Origin: Bacteroidota bacterium
GTDB lineage: Bacteria > Bacteroidota > Bacteroidia > Chitinophagales > Saprospiraceae
Assembly: GCA_029572935.1 (NCBI GenBank)
Contig: JAKQHM010000040.1
Location: 62,001 to 126,000 of the forward strand
Length of the DNA stretch: 64,000 bases
Direction of reading: 5' to 3'
Shown: positions 41,001-47,609 of the stretch, piece by piece
Position numbering within the stretch: the first letter of the stretch is position 1
Layout: each line of letters begins with the position of its first letter
Program-made: the position numbers and the translations under genes
Notes under the pieces: model-generated
What the model saw: the letters and a program-made list of their open reading frames with translations, nothing else
Database searches by the model: none
What the model was told of the DNA's origin: nothing

Positions 41001-43449
41001 CGGAGATACGGTGAGTTTTGTAATCAGCTTGCACAATCAGGGCAATGTGGTGGCAGCCAGTACAGGTGTCAATGACTATATGCCTCAGGGATTCCAGTTC
41101 CTGCCTGCAATCAACCCAGGCTGGAGTGTAGTCGGAGGTCGTTTGGAGTATACCTACAACAACAGGTTGAATCCGGAAGACTCAGTTCAACTGCAGCTTA
41201 AATTAAAAGTGATCGTGGCTGCCAATCCCACTCTGCAGGATTGGGAAAACTATGCTGAGATCAGATCTGTGGTTGATACATTCGGAGTGAACCGCAGCAA
41301 TGACGATGCAGACAGTCAACCCAATACTGACGACGCCTGGGAGCGGGCAGTTAAAGATGATACGGTCTGGGATGATGTAATTGATGGAAACGGACAGATC
41401 GTGGGAGAAGACTCCGATGATCACGACCCGGAGAAAGTTGTTGTGACTGCCTGGATAGGAGATTATGTTTGGAAAGATCTGAATGGAAATGGCATTCAGG
41501 ATTCCGGAGAACCGGGAATTCCAGGTGTACATGTGTATCTGTATAAATGCGATGGAAGTCTGGTGAGAAAAGATACAACAGACTTCAGCGGAAAGTACGA
41601 ATTTGACTTCCTGATTTCTGACAGCTATTTCCTCAGGTTTGATATCGTGCCTATCGGAATGCCGAATTGCGGATTTACTTTCAAGGACAGAGGAATAAAC
41701 GATGCCCTGGATAGTGATGTCAATGCTGCCGGATTCACAGAATGTACGTTCCTGCAATGGGGCGAGCGAGACAGCACCTGGGACGCAGGCTTAGTTGAAT
41801 TAGCCAAATACGGTGATTATGTGTGGCACGATAGAGATGCTGATGGAAGACAGGAAACAGGAGAAGAAGGCATTAAAGATGTAAAAGTTACGCTTTACAA
41901 TGCAGATACCGGAACTCCTGTCCGTACCACCACGACAAATTCAAATGGTTTTTACTTATTTGAATTCCTGATGCCCGGAAATTACTATGCGAAGTATGAC
42001 TGGGATCCAATGTGGCAGCAGACTTCATCCAACACAGATGCAGACTTCCGCGACAGCGATGTGGACGGCAGCAACGGTGTCAGAACCAATGCCACCACTT
42101 ACCTGAGTCCTGGAGAAGATGACAGAACCTGGGATCTCGGATTATACAAGTGTGTCATGATAGGTGGTCGGGTATTCCTGGATTCTGATAAAGATGGTGT
42201 ATTTGACCTTACAGAAAATGGAATCAATGGTGTTGATGTTTATCTGGTGGATGCACTGACAGGAATTGTGGTCAGCACTTTAAGGACTTCAACAAACCCC
42301 GGTTCTGTATCGGATGATGGATATTACAAGTTTGCTTGTGTGAAACCCGGCATCTATTATGTCAGGTTCCAGCGTCCTGGTCACCTGGCTGCTTCGGATC
42401 CATACATGGGAGGAAATTCAGATAAGGACAGCGATATCAGCCATGAAAACGGATTGAACAGCACACGCGTGTTTACAGTCCTGAGTGGAGATATGATTCT
42501 CAATGTGGGTGCCGGATTCCAGATTAAGGCTACAGTAGGAACCAAAGTCTGGTTAGATAAGAACAATAATGGATTGCAGGATCAAAATGAGGCTCCTGTT
42601 CACGGAGTTGTTGTTTCGGCATACAACACCAAAGGTACTATGGTCAGCCTGGATACCACCAGGGCTGATGGTACTTACAATCTGGATGGAATTGCCCAAG
42701 GGGACTATTATGTCAAATTCTCTCCACCTGCTCAGTATGGATTTACAATTCCTAAAGCAGGACCGGATAATATGGATAGTGATGTGACCGGTACTCAGGG
42801 ATTTGGAACGACAAAGGTTTACAGAGTACTGGCGGGAGACAGGCTGCCTTATATCGATGCTGGTTTGGTGGCAGGTGTATTACCGTTGGAATGGTTGAGC
42901 TTTGAAGGAAGGTACAATGGCCAGTTCACGGATCTGGAATGGGCTACAGGAGTGGAACTGAATAATTCTCACTTTGTAGTGGAAAGGAGACATGAAACGG
43001 AAACATCCTTCGAGGAAATCGGCCAGGTGGCGGCAGATCCAAACAGTACTGCTGCTAGACATGATTACGGATTCCAGGACGTAAACGTGGTGAAATCCGG
43101 AATATACTACTACAGGATCAGACAAGTAGATCTGGACGGTTCGTATGACTTCAGCAAAACGATTTCCATACGGGTGGAGACCGGAAGAGGTTTGGGTGTT
43201 GAAATATATCCCAACCCTGTAAACGATCTGCTCAAAGTGGACATCTGGCTGAATGAAGACAGCTACTTGGAAGTACGTGTGTTTGATGAAAACGGAAAGA
43301 ATGTACTTACCCAACCGTTTGGAGGATATAGAAGAGCAGGACAATATTCTGACCAGTTGGAAACTGATTTGTTGATACAAGGTCAATATAATCTGCAAAT
43401 CAAAACAACCTCAGGCCTGGTGAATAAAAAGTTTACCGTGGCGAGATAA
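29083..43449 (+). CDS. Giant T9SS-secreted DUF11-repeat surface protein (4788 aa)
   Basis: The frame starts at 29083, with a second plausible ATG at 29107. A signal peptide ends near residue 49 (VSSFA). Residues about 50-860 hold PKD/SprB-like modules marked by DxCG turns (DDCGNF, DQCGG, DGCGF, DACGSS). Residues 863 to about 4122 hold twenty DUF11-type units of about 160 aa. Each starts F/Y-DLALRK and usually ends in an acidic EDDHDPA block. SdrD_B modules follow (about 4124-4600; for example VWKDLNGNGIQDSGEPGIPG). Next is an Fn3-like linker (LPLEWLSFEGRY) and a T9SS type A sorting domain from IYPNPVNDLL to KKFTVAR. The regular D/N-rich junctions suggest a calcium-stiffened fibre on the cell surface; the function is inferred. 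Confidence 0.85.
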   Translation: MNDLKLAVMKSLHFASIGSTQNFKSLTEHLRKFSFSLIAVMLMPVSSFATFTGTVNTTESTCQANGTVTVTGADNTSLYALTGPNIPQYGPFSPTAGVVTFTDLPPGTYTVTEFKQNNEQPTKEAVVPGNYEQNWTWTAEVVYAPCSGGVPTVKIKNFNIINASPAQQRPPYVYRISTKNGSLPANGSTPPAYQNVSEFIIPYPAGVGGWYELQAKDDCGNFKTISIYVPDQAPAPGAYSTFNNFINCAGDAKYTVDAYGGTGPYTFEILAGSTDQVGNIVNNVTSHMYNLKADGYYKVKVTDQCGGSTILEIWVADYGQPSISIGGGLGNCGSTGPGDPGTGMFGITVYQYGIGPYSVQITSDCGYSQTFNNVSTYFEVQDLPRPCNYTIKVTDGCGFMNTYTQNLIGPGTGNLGCYTYSECPESNSELFRQVIAFNYGPPYNPTYPVTFDIKFGGVSIPGYPKANYFDYYVREALSPGIYTYSVVDACGSSCSGSFEVLTYKNPTLTVDVNSRCFSAGQATLMGKTFNPYNMSNTPGQYSIIDPSASRVGATGEPDSPTNSALFSNLVSEGFYTFQFWDGCKAVTTTTTIPKYSQPTWELGYGLICPPNTVADLQIINIQPQGQIVGPYYWQIINENSDIFNDPLPYPNAIGQTDSLFANLPPKNAAYDVATYSFLGYDGCKNSYQNQGKVGLFPDEFLILDKTSVCADENAKITARVSTPIVGATYKYYRDGNLVATSNLLFTMINPAYPGNYTAEIVVNAGGVECSKTTPEVVVTADGALYTQNPDPKCPEDVVDLTQYTQGSTPGNITFWKDENFTIPVPDPTMVIDPGTYYVHLITSGPPSCDLSGTIEVTLKPCKFDLALRKTLVSAGPFENGDDVTFQIEVFNQGQTPAFNIQVTDYIPSGMSLSPLETNWTVNSGKATLISPISSLAINASTTRNIILRIDSNFMGTTLRNWAEISSGDNDTNPENEGPTDFDSDPDNINFNQPGETNDLDDDNVIDEDRKNNGGDEDDHDPAEINVTQIFDLALKKVVTGSGPFQPNTSVTFQIEVINQGTLDATDIQITDYIPNGMTLDDTNWSVNTGKATLNTPIAFLGAGQSTTRNITLKINADFDQNSLRNWAEISSAINTLGQSDIDSDPDNINFNQPGETNDLNDDNVVNQNGKAGGDEDDHDPAEIQVVLFDLALKKIVDQAGPYSYGQSVPFRITVYNQGGVNAANVDVVDYIPSGFIYDPVNNPSWTFDGVNKATTTIPGVIPAGGSADIIIRFILKSNPGNATAYLNYAEITDATDSNGNPVIDIDSDPDNTNGNDSGGVPNTSTDNKIDGAPPVDEDDHDPALINVWDLALKKLFTSGSIQYGQNLTYTIWVYNQGTETAKDIVIRDYIPEGYSYSAASNPGWSGSYPNVNYTIAGPLVPGDSVAVTIVLKLENTAGGYRKWINYSEIISSKDLSNANRSNDDIDSNVGSDGPAERAVLPNRLNDNNIFSTNKGGEEDDHDPAGAGPAFGDIFDLALRKTVTTAGPYAYGQDVDFRIRVFNQGSVTAQNIELVDYVPVGFDFVPGGVNSAWAYSSGVRQAKMTYPGPLKPGDSADVTIRLRILSNPGNSQAYINFAEIENARDTLNVLMSDIDSSPDDDPLNDTGGVPGGPTDDEINDDGTIDEDDHDPAFIHLYDLALKKVIVTPGPYVYGQPVDFRISVFNQGTQFVKNIEISDYIPEGFDYLPSDNLGIWTGAYPLVKNINASSLSPGGSYDVILRLRLKNTNGGYRKWINYAEITRMEDQNGNNISGLDVDSNPASDGPSERAVKPGDVADDNITSINKGGEEDDHDPAGLQLFDLALKKSVATAGPYSYGQDIDFRIRIYNQGNTSAQNILITDYVPNGFQFVSGGVNSVWNYSAGTRKASTTLASLLKPGDSADVVIRLKILPNMGQVSAYYNFAEITSSQDSTGQITVDIDSSPDNDPNNDTGGVPGGPTDDEINQRPPTDEDDHDPAFIQLFDLALRKKLINQAPYTYGQTHNFQITVFNQGTIPATNIVLNEYIPQGYTFSANNGWTGGPSLATRTLAGPLAPGDSISVSLNLTFQMVAVPTSKSWINYSEIASARDNNGNLADDVDSDPGSNGPNENNVLPGKSGDDDIASTTDNGVGSQDDHDPAGPWIFDLATIIENSTDVVSNYGEVIGFPITVKNQGNIPSAGYTMSVLVPTGFQFNGGLNPGWSYNNVSRIASYTVPVVDTIHPGDMDMYLLNLTAQPSSGADAWTVEIEISADNPVADEPGINDIDSNPDAVFNNDAGGAPIPDSEGGSFPGSDDILMGNGSGAIGGTNAQTDEDDNDPEYVRVFDLALRKRLMTAGPYVYGQTHSFQITIFNQGNVAATNVVVNDYIPEGYGFTANNGWSGGPSVATRTIAGPIQPGDSVNLLLNLTFNSVSNPGYRSWINYSEIASANDNNGNPANDVDSDPGSNGPNENNVLPGKPGDDDVASITDNGIGSQDDHDPAGIEVFDLALRKNVVTVGPYSYGQDVEFRIRVYNQGNVTAQNISIVDYVPVGLDFISGGFNSPWTYTSGNRQATRTISGPIKPGDSAEVLVRLRVLPNQGRSDAYLNYAEIRSARDTTNTIRQDTDSDSDDDPVNDNGGEPLGPNDDRIDDDGDIDEDDHDPAVIHVYDLALQKVVVTPAPYAYDQVIDFRITVYNQGTLPVSNIEISDYIPAGYSYNPLDNAGVWSGSYPLVKHTLNSTLLPGGSYDVVLKLRLENTAGGYRDWINYAEITRMEDQLGNNITNSDVDSRPASDGPAERAVKPGDSADNNITSIAKGGEEDDHDPAGVQIYDLAQRKVVTTPSPYSYNQDIDFRITVFNQGNMLARNISVVDYVPAGFQFVTGGVNTGWLYNGINRQATRTIAGPLSPGDSVSVSVRLKLLPNAGDEDAYTNISEIRSSQDSLGLPGNDIDSDPDDDPTNDDGGDPDGPTDNEINNKPPVDEDDHDPARISVYDLALRKLLISTAPFNYGQDIQFKIWVFNQGNETVRNITIQDYIPAGYQFNAGSNPGWTPNGNGAVYTYGPALAPGDSVSVDLTLKLGMTNGSYFDWINFSEITGMEDLGGNAVGNKDIDSNPGSNGVVERSVKPGDAADNNITSINKGGEEDDHDPAGIYFMDLALRKVVVTPAPYSYNQTVDFRITVYNQGNTLAQDVLVTDYIPSGFGFATSNPASWTYNSGTRKATRTISGPIRPGDSAQVILKLVVLPNPGDFNGYRNTAEISQMRDSTGTVRPDIDSTPDDNRDNDSGGVPDGPTDDEINQTPPFDEDDQDPAIIHVFDLALRKLVVTPAPYSYGQTLDFRITVINQGTLPVSNILVKDHIPVGYIYVPADNAGVWSGAYPQVEHLHAPRLNPGDSFSVIIKLRINNTAGGYRHWFNYSEVASFADSTGTDVSNKDVDSNPDSDNPVEQNVKPGDAADNFIGSIDKGGEEDDHDPAGIYFMDLALRKKVVTSGPYTYNQEVEFGIMVYNQGNTTAQDFLVTDYLPAGFAFSASNPVTWNYNGISRQASTLMAGPLVPGDSAYVSIKLIVLPNPGNFNGYRNISEISQVRDTTGTVREDIDSTPDTNKDNDSGGVPDGPTDDEINQRPPVDEDDHDPAIIHVFDLALRKVVVTPEPYAYDQTVEFKITVWNQGTLPVTNIRLNDHIPIGYSYVAADNAGVWTGAHPLVNHLRTNRLNPGDSFSVSLKLRIENTAGGFRDWINYSEIAGFADSTGIDASSKDTDSNPGSDGPAERAVRPGDAADNNISSINKGGEEDDHDPAGITVFDLALRKIYTGSLPIRYDQVIPFEVTVFNQGNVSALNPQIVDYLPVGYNFVPGSNPGWTYNAATRKAQTSYIGKVQPGDSIKLSINLQVVPTLYNRNAWKNFAEIFTVVDTTGTPRTDIDSNPDDNPNNDGPEKDDEINEKPPVDEDDQDPANPPVLDLALRKWIPGKKPYYVPGDTVSFVISLHNQGNVVAASTGVNDYMPQGFQFLPAINPGWSVVGGRLEYTYNNRLNPEDSVQLQLKLKVIVAANPTLQDWENYAEIRSVVDTFGVNRSNDDADSQPNTDDAWERAVKDDTVWDDVIDGNGQIVGEDSDDHDPEKVVVTAWIGDYVWKDLNGNGIQDSGEPGIPGVHVYLYKCDGSLVRKDTTDFSGKYEFDFLISDSYFLRFDIVPIGMPNCGFTFKDRGINDALDSDVNAAGFTECTFLQWGERDSTWDAGLVELAKYGDYVWHDRDADGRQETGEEGIKDVKVTLYNADTGTPVRTTTTNSNGFYLFEFLMPGNYYAKYDWDPMWQQTSSNTDADFRDSDVDGSNGVRTNATTYLSPGEDDRTWDLGLYKCVMIGGRVFLDSDKDGVFDLTENGINGVDVYLVDALTGIVVSTLRTSTNPGSVSDDGYYKFACVKPGIYYVRFQRPGHLAASDPYMGGNSDKDSDISHENGLNSTRVFTVLSGDMILNVGAGFQIKATVGTKVWLDKNNNGLQDQNEAPVHGVVVSAYNTKGTMVSLDTTRADGTYNLDGIAQGDYYVKFSPPAQYGFTIPKAGPDNMDSDVTGTQGFGTTKVYRVLAGDRLPYIDAGLVAGVLPLEWLSFEGRYNGQFTDLEWATGVELNNSHFVVERRHETETSFEEIGQVAADPNSTAARHDYGFQDVNVVKSGIYYYRIRQVDLDGSYDFSKTISIRVETGRGLGVEIYPNPVNDLLKVDIWLNEDSYLEVRVFDENGKNVLTQPFGGYRRAGQYSDQLETDLLIQGQYNLQIKTTSGLVNKKFTVAR
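31669..41451 (+). repeat. Twenty tandem DUF11-type units, alternating two subtypes
   Basis: Units start at 31669, 32170, 32644, 33124, 33622, 34108, 34597, 35083, 35566, 36106, 36589, 37075, 37564, 38050, 38536, 39019, 39508, 39991, 40480 and 40948. Odd units from 3 on mostly end GGVPxGPTDDEIN...DEDDHDPA. Even units from 4 on carry DSNPGSDGPAERAVKPGDAADN or a close variant. Most two-unit periods are 969-978 bp. Confidence 0.9.
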
Positions 43450-43463
43450 CAATCAGATAGCAA

Positions 43464-43502
43464 GAAAAAAAGCCCTTGTGCATTGCACAAGGGCTTTTTT
43501 AT
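43464..43502 (+). terminator. Bidirectional terminator between the giant gene and folE
   Basis: An 11-bp stem AGCCCTTGTGC / GCACAAGGGCT with an ATT loop. It has an A-run before and a T-run after, so it can serve both the plus-strand giant gene and the minus-strand folE. Confidence 0.85.
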
Positions 43503-43558
43503 TTTAATTAATCTTGGTTCGAGTTTAATTAAGAGGAAACCTTCATTAAATCAGGATC

Positions 43559-44341
43559 CTATTTTAATTCAATTTGCCTGAAGAATTCTTCCCTTTTGGA
43601 TTCATTTTGAAATACACCTCCGAAATAACTGGTCACCGTGCTGCTGGACTGATCCTGAATTCCCCGGCTGCTGACACACATATGAACGGCATCGATTACC
43701 ACTGCCACATCCTCGGTAGCCAGAATCTCTTTCAGATAATTTCCTATTTGCACAGTGAGTCGCTCCTGTACCTGAGGTCTTTTTGCAAAGTAACGCACGA
43801 TGCGGTTGATCTTGCTGAGTCCTATGACCTTGCCACTGGAAATATAGGCTACATGGGCCTTTCCGATGATGGGCACAAAGTGATGTTCGCAGTTGCTGTG
43901 GAAGCTGATGTTTTTTTCGACCAGCATCTCTTCGTACTTATACCTGTTTTCAAAGAGTGCAATTTTCGGCTGGTTGGCCGGATTGAGTCCACTGAAAATT
44001 TCCTGAACATACATTTTAGCCACTCTTCCGGGAGTCCCTTTGAGGCTGTCATCTGTCAGATCCAGTCCCAGCGCCAGCATGATCTGACGAAAATGGTGTT
44101 CAATGATCTCCATCTTTTCCTCATCGCTTTTCTCAAATGCATCGGATCGCAGAGGAGTGTCGTAGGAAGTACTGATGTGATCGTCTCCGATCTCATCGAT
44201 GGTCAAAAGTCCTATGCCGTCCACTTCACGTATAGGTTTACCAGTTCTGCCGCCAAATTCCTGACGGGTTTTGGTGAGGGTTTCAAGCTCTCCATGTGAA
44301 GAGTCAGGCTGGGTATTCCACGAAGTTTCGTTCAGTTTCAT
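43559..44341 (-). CDS. folE: GTP cyclohydrolase I
   Basis: A 260-aa enzyme that converts GTP to 7,8-dihydroneopterin triphosphate, the first step of folate, queuosine and tetrahydropterin synthesis. The core begins near residue 74. It has the family helix (GLDLTDDSLKGTPGRVAKMY) and the zinc motifs FHSNCEHHFVP and VHMCVSSRG, which provide Cys, His and Cys ligands. The N-terminal 70 residues are an extension without a recognised domain. The start overlaps the end of queD by 38 bp, so the two are translationally linked. It could feed both folate and the QueD step. Confidence 0.93.
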   Translation of the reverse strand: MKLNETSWNTQPDSSHGELETLTKTRQEFGGRTGKPIREVDGIGLLTIDEIGDDHISTSYDTPLRSDAFEKSDEEKMEIIEHHFRQIMLALGLDLTDDSLKGTPGRVAKMYVQEIFSGLNPANQPKIALFENRYKYEEMLVEKNISFHSNCEHHFVPIIGKAHVAYISSGKVIGLSKINRIVRYFAKRPQVQERLTVQIGNYLKEILATEDVAVVIDAVHMCVSSRGIQDQSSSTVTSYFGGVFQNESKREEFFRQIELK

Positions 44342-44711
44342 ACAGTTGTATTTTTAAATCTAATTTTGAATCAAGAGAAGGCCTGAGTCTGTTGTAAATG
44401 ACCCATGCCATGTTTTCTGCCGTGGGGATCACGGTTTTAAATTCCTCCACATCCAGATTGAGGTTTTTGTGGTCAAAATCATCCGTCACCTTCCTTTTAA
44501 CCAATTCGCTTAAAGTCTTCAGGTCGATGACATATCCGGTCACCGGGTCTATGTCTCCTGTAATTTTTACGATCAGTTCATAATTGTGCCCATGGTAGTT
44601 GGGATGGTTGCATTTACCAAAAACACGCTGATTTTCCGAATCGCTGAGATCCGGATTGTGCAGACGGTGAGCGGCATTAAAATGTTCTTTTCTGTATACG
44701 CTGGCTTTCAT
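44304..44711 (-). CDS. queD: 6-pyruvoyl/6-carboxy-tetrahydropterin synthase (QueD family)
   Basis: A 135-aa protein from the ATG at 44711 (the frame extends 13 codons upstream, but MKASVYRKEHF is the usual start). It acts on dihydroneopterin triphosphate, the FolE product. Zinc ligands are His15 in HFNAAHRL and His40 and His42 in HPNYHGHNY; Cys34 in FGKCNH is the likely catalytic cysteine. The C-terminal ETERNFVEYPA includes the pterin-binding Glu. The gene overlaps folE. It may act in queuosine synthesis; a pyruvoyl-tetrahydropterin role cannot be excluded. Confidence 0.85.
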   Translation of the reverse strand: MKASVYRKEHFNAAHRLHNPDLSDSENQRVFGKCNHPNYHGHNYELIVKITGDIDPVTGYVIDLKTLSELVKRKVTDDFDHKNLNLDVEEFKTVIPTAENMAWVIYNRLRPSLDSKLDLKIQLYETERNFVEYPA

Positions 44712-44717
44712 GTGGCT

Positions 44718-44739
44718 GTGGCAACGAATCAATTGCCAC
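44718..44739 (-). promoter_or_regulatory. Inverted repeat just upstream of queD
   Basis: GTGGCAA and TTGCCAC are separated by 8 bp, ending 6 bp before the queD ATG. It could form an mRNA hairpin over the ribosome site or be a protein operator. Confidence 0.35.
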
Positions 44740-44879
44740 GTTATTGACAATATTCAGGATAGTTTGTTTAACAAAATTAAAAAATAATTAAACAAAAATC
44801 ATGCACGAGCATAAATTTTTACCGCAACCAGGCAGCCGCCTTATCGAAAAAGAATGTGGTAATGGGCCGGAAATCGGAA

Positions 44880-45653
44880 TTAAAATTTAAGGTGTTTGAC
44901 CGTTAGGGCGTTGTCTATCAACTTTTTAAGTGAATCTATTCCTATTCTGAGATGTTCCTGTAGAAATTCGTCTGTGACTTTTTTATCACTTGCTTCGGTC
45001 TTGACCCCATCGGGTACCATGGGCATATCGGACACCAGCAGAAGGGCACCAGCCGGAATTTTATTTTTAAATGCGGCAATAAAAATAGTTGCGGTTTCCA
45101 TATCGATGGCCATGGCCCGAAGCTCGGTCAGGTATTTTTTGAAGTCTTTTCGATGCTCCCAGACCCTTTTGTTGGTCGTATACACGGTACCGGTCCAATA
45201 ATCACGTTCGTGTTCGCGGATGGTGGTGCTGATTGCCTTTTGCAGAGCAAAGGCGGGCAGGGCCGGCACTTCAGGAGGCAGATAATCGTTGGATGTTCCC
45301 TCACCACGGATCGCGGCAATGGGCAAAATCAGGTCGCCGAGCTTGTTTTTCTGAGTCTTGAGACCACCGCATTTTCCCAGGAACAGAATGGCTTTGGGCA
45401 TGATGGCGGTGAGCAGATCGATCACGGTCCCGGCATTGGGGCTACCCATTCCGAAATTAATGATCGTTATGTTGTTGGCAGTGGCATTGGACATGGGTCT
45501 GTCTTTGCCCCGGATTTCTACTCCGTTCCATTTTGCAAAAAGTTCAACGTATAGACCGAAATTGACCAGAATGATGTATTGTCCAAACTCTTCCAGAGGG
45601 ACTCCGGTATATCGGGGTAACCAGTTGCTGACGATCTCCTCTTTGGTCTTCAT
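44880..45653 (-). CDS. amn: AMP nucleosidase
   Basis: A 257-aa member of the purine nucleoside phosphorylase/UDP phosphorylase superfamily. It should hydrolyse AMP to adenine and ribose 5-phosphate. Diagnostic text is NFGMGSPNAGTVIDLL, FLGKCGGLK and the ribose-binding AIDMETATIF. It has only the catalytic domain; enterobacterial Amn is longer, with an N-terminal regulatory domain, and the short form is usual in Bacteroidota. It starts 2 bp after the TPR gene stop, so the two are likely co-transcribed. A 168-bp gap separates it from queD. Confidence 0.88.
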   Translation of the reverse strand: MKTKEEIVSNWLPRYTGVPLEEFGQYIILVNFGLYVELFAKWNGVEIRGKDRPMSNATANNITIINFGMGSPNAGTVIDLLTAIMPKAILFLGKCGGLKTQKNKLGDLILPIAAIRGEGTSNDYLPPEVPALPAFALQKAISTTIREHERDYWTGTVYTTNKRVWEHRKDFKKYLTELRAMAIDMETATIFIAAFKNKIPAGALLLVSDMPMVPDGVKTEASDKKVTDEFLQEHLRIGIDSLKKLIDNALTVKHLKF

Positions 45654-45655
45654 CC

Positions 45656-47452
45656 TTATTGAAACTTATCTCCTCTTAGTTTCCTGAAGCGTTGTCTGGC
45701 TTCGACGGCCAGGGTGCTGTTGCTGAATTCGATGAACAGTTTTTCGTAAAGCTCCATTGCTTTTTCGGTCTGCCCCTTTTGGTAGTCGTATATTTTGGCC
45801 AGTTCATACAGGGAATTATCAGCACGAATCTCCTCTTTGTGCTGATCCACGACGTACTGATATTTTTCGATGGCCTTATCAACTAGTTGGAGTCGGTTGT
45901 AAATCTGTCCCTGCAGGTAAAAGACATCATCCTTCAGGCTGTTGTCCGGATACCAGGCCAGAATGCTGTCCAGCATCACCAGAGCAGTGTCAAATCGGTT
46001 TTGAAACAGGGCCAGTTCGGCAGAGGCATAATGCGACAAGGCTTCACCTGTTGAATCCTGATTCAGGTTATCCAGAATAAACACGGACATGTCGATGGCG
46101 TCATTTGAGATAAGGCGGGATGTGGCCCTTTTTAATATGTCAAACTGTTCCTGGGCCCATTCAAAGTCACCGGCAAAATAGGACAACCTCGCGTTTTTAA
46201 AGCGTGCGAGCTCTCCGAGTTGATCCTCCTGAAAGTCCTTGTCCACCTGTGAGTACAGGAGGGTGCTTTCCCATCTTTCGCCCTGTATCAGGTAATAATC
46301 GGCCATGTCAATTTTAGCCTGAGCCTTGGTACGTGCATCGACCACGGGATTGGCCACTACTTCTGTCAGTATGGCTATGGATTTATCCACCCTGTTGAGA
46401 TACCTTGCTTCCAGTTCGGCATACTCGACCAGCATTTGCGCAGCCAGACGGCTGGATCCGTATTCATCCTTGAATTTTTGGTAGTCGGACTCCAGATCGA
46501 CGAGGTCGGATGGGAGATAGTTCTTCGTTTCCAGAATTTGTTTCCTTCTGTTGATCAACAGCTGGCGATAGGCTTCCAGATAATAGGCTCCTGCCGGACC
46601 GAGATCCCTGACATAAGTGTACCCGTCAATGGCTGTGCGATAGTCCCGCTCATTGGCTGCTATTCCGGCAATGTACATGACCCTTCCTCCTCCTTCCTGA
46701 AGTCTTTTGTCCAAAGCTTTGGATTGCCTCAGGGCATTCACAAAATCCTTCGATTGGATAAAGGTCCATTGCAACATCTCGATGAAAGGCACAAAATCCG
46801 GCTTTGACTCCAGTCTTTCGTATAGCAACGACTGGAGATCCTGAAATTTGACCGGCTCCAGATAGGCCACCAGAACGTTCTGAAGACTGAGTATATTGAT
46901 GCTGCCATCTTCCAGACCATCGACGTAGTACTTGAGCATAGTCTCCACTTCTCCTTTGCGCCGGTACAGGTCAGCCAGATTATAGGTGAAGGCAAACTGA
47001 CCTTTCATGAGTTTTTGTCCCTTTTCGTAAACAGCAATGGCCAGATCGTAATCCGGCAGATCGAGAAAGGCATTGGCTGCCTTTTGAATGATGATCACAT
47101 CAGGAGGCAATAATTCGATGGTGTTCCTGAAGTTTTTCTCTGCTTGTTTCGTTTCTCCTCTGCGATGTTGAAGTTTCCCCAAATAAAGAGGAAGTATGGG
47201 ATCTTTGGGTTTTTTGCTGATCTCCTTCTTCAGCAGGACCTCTGCTTCCTGTCCCTTGTCCGCGCCTTCCAGTGCGGTGATCAGGTTGGAAAGGTGACTT
47301 TCATTTTCAGGATATTTCTGATACAGCATCTGGTATAGATTGGCTGCTTTTTCGAATTCGCCATCCTGAAGGTATTGCAAGGCCAGTCTGGGATCCTGTG
47401 AAAAACCCGGCAAGCAAATCACCCATAAAAGAAGAAATGTGATGCGACGCAT
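45656..47452 (-). CDS. Periplasmic tetratricopeptide-repeat protein
   Basis: A 598-aa protein when started at the ATG of MRRITFLLL; an ATG two codons earlier (47458) is equally possible, and the frame is open to 47587. A signal peptide ends CLPGFSQ. The body contains several TPR units, for example LALQYLQDGEFEKAANLYQM near the N-terminus and ALVMLDSILAWYPDNSLKDD and AIEKYQYVVDQHKEEIRADN near the C-terminus. TPR proteins of this size often act as envelope scaffolds. The gene follows tonB after about 150 bp and precedes amn by 2 bp. No specific partner can be named. Confidence 0.8.
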   Translation of the reverse strand: MRRITFLLLWVICLPGFSQDPRLALQYLQDGEFEKAANLYQMLYQKYPENESHLSNLITALEGADKGQEAEVLLKKEISKKPKDPILPLYLGKLQHRRGETKQAEKNFRNTIELLPPDVIIIQKAANAFLDLPDYDLAIAVYEKGQKLMKGQFAFTYNLADLYRRKGEVETMLKYYVDGLEDGSINILSLQNVLVAYLEPVKFQDLQSLLYERLESKPDFVPFIEMLQWTFIQSKDFVNALRQSKALDKRLQEGGGRVMYIAGIAANERDYRTAIDGYTYVRDLGPAGAYYLEAYRQLLINRRKQILETKNYLPSDLVDLESDYQKFKDEYGSSRLAAQMLVEYAELEARYLNRVDKSIAILTEVVANPVVDARTKAQAKIDMADYYLIQGERWESTLLYSQVDKDFQEDQLGELARFKNARLSYFAGDFEWAQEQFDILKRATSRLISNDAIDMSVFILDNLNQDSTGEALSHYASAELALFQNRFDTALVMLDSILAWYPDNSLKDDVFYLQGQIYNRLQLVDKAIEKYQYVVDQHKEEIRADNSLYELAKIYDYQKGQTEKAMELYEKLFIEFSNSTLAVEARQRFRKLRGDKFQ

Positions 47453-47609
47453 GAGCATAATAACCGCTGGAGTACCCAATTGGTTTGATTTTCTGATGAA
47501 CGGAGACCCACCGGTCATTTGATATATTTTCGGTAAAAATTTCCTCAAAATACGTTGTTTGCGGGATTTCATGGGACAGCCACTCATTCAAACCCTTATT
47601 TTAGAATCC

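Noticed and set aside
17725-41451. CRISPR or satellite repeat
   Set aside because: The periodic DNA is fully coding, with conserved protein and variable third bases; there are no short identical repeats with spacers.
44712-44760. preQ1 riboswitch upstream of queD
   Set aside because: There is only a plain 7-bp inverted repeat; the short aptamer with C-rich loop and A-rich tail was not found.
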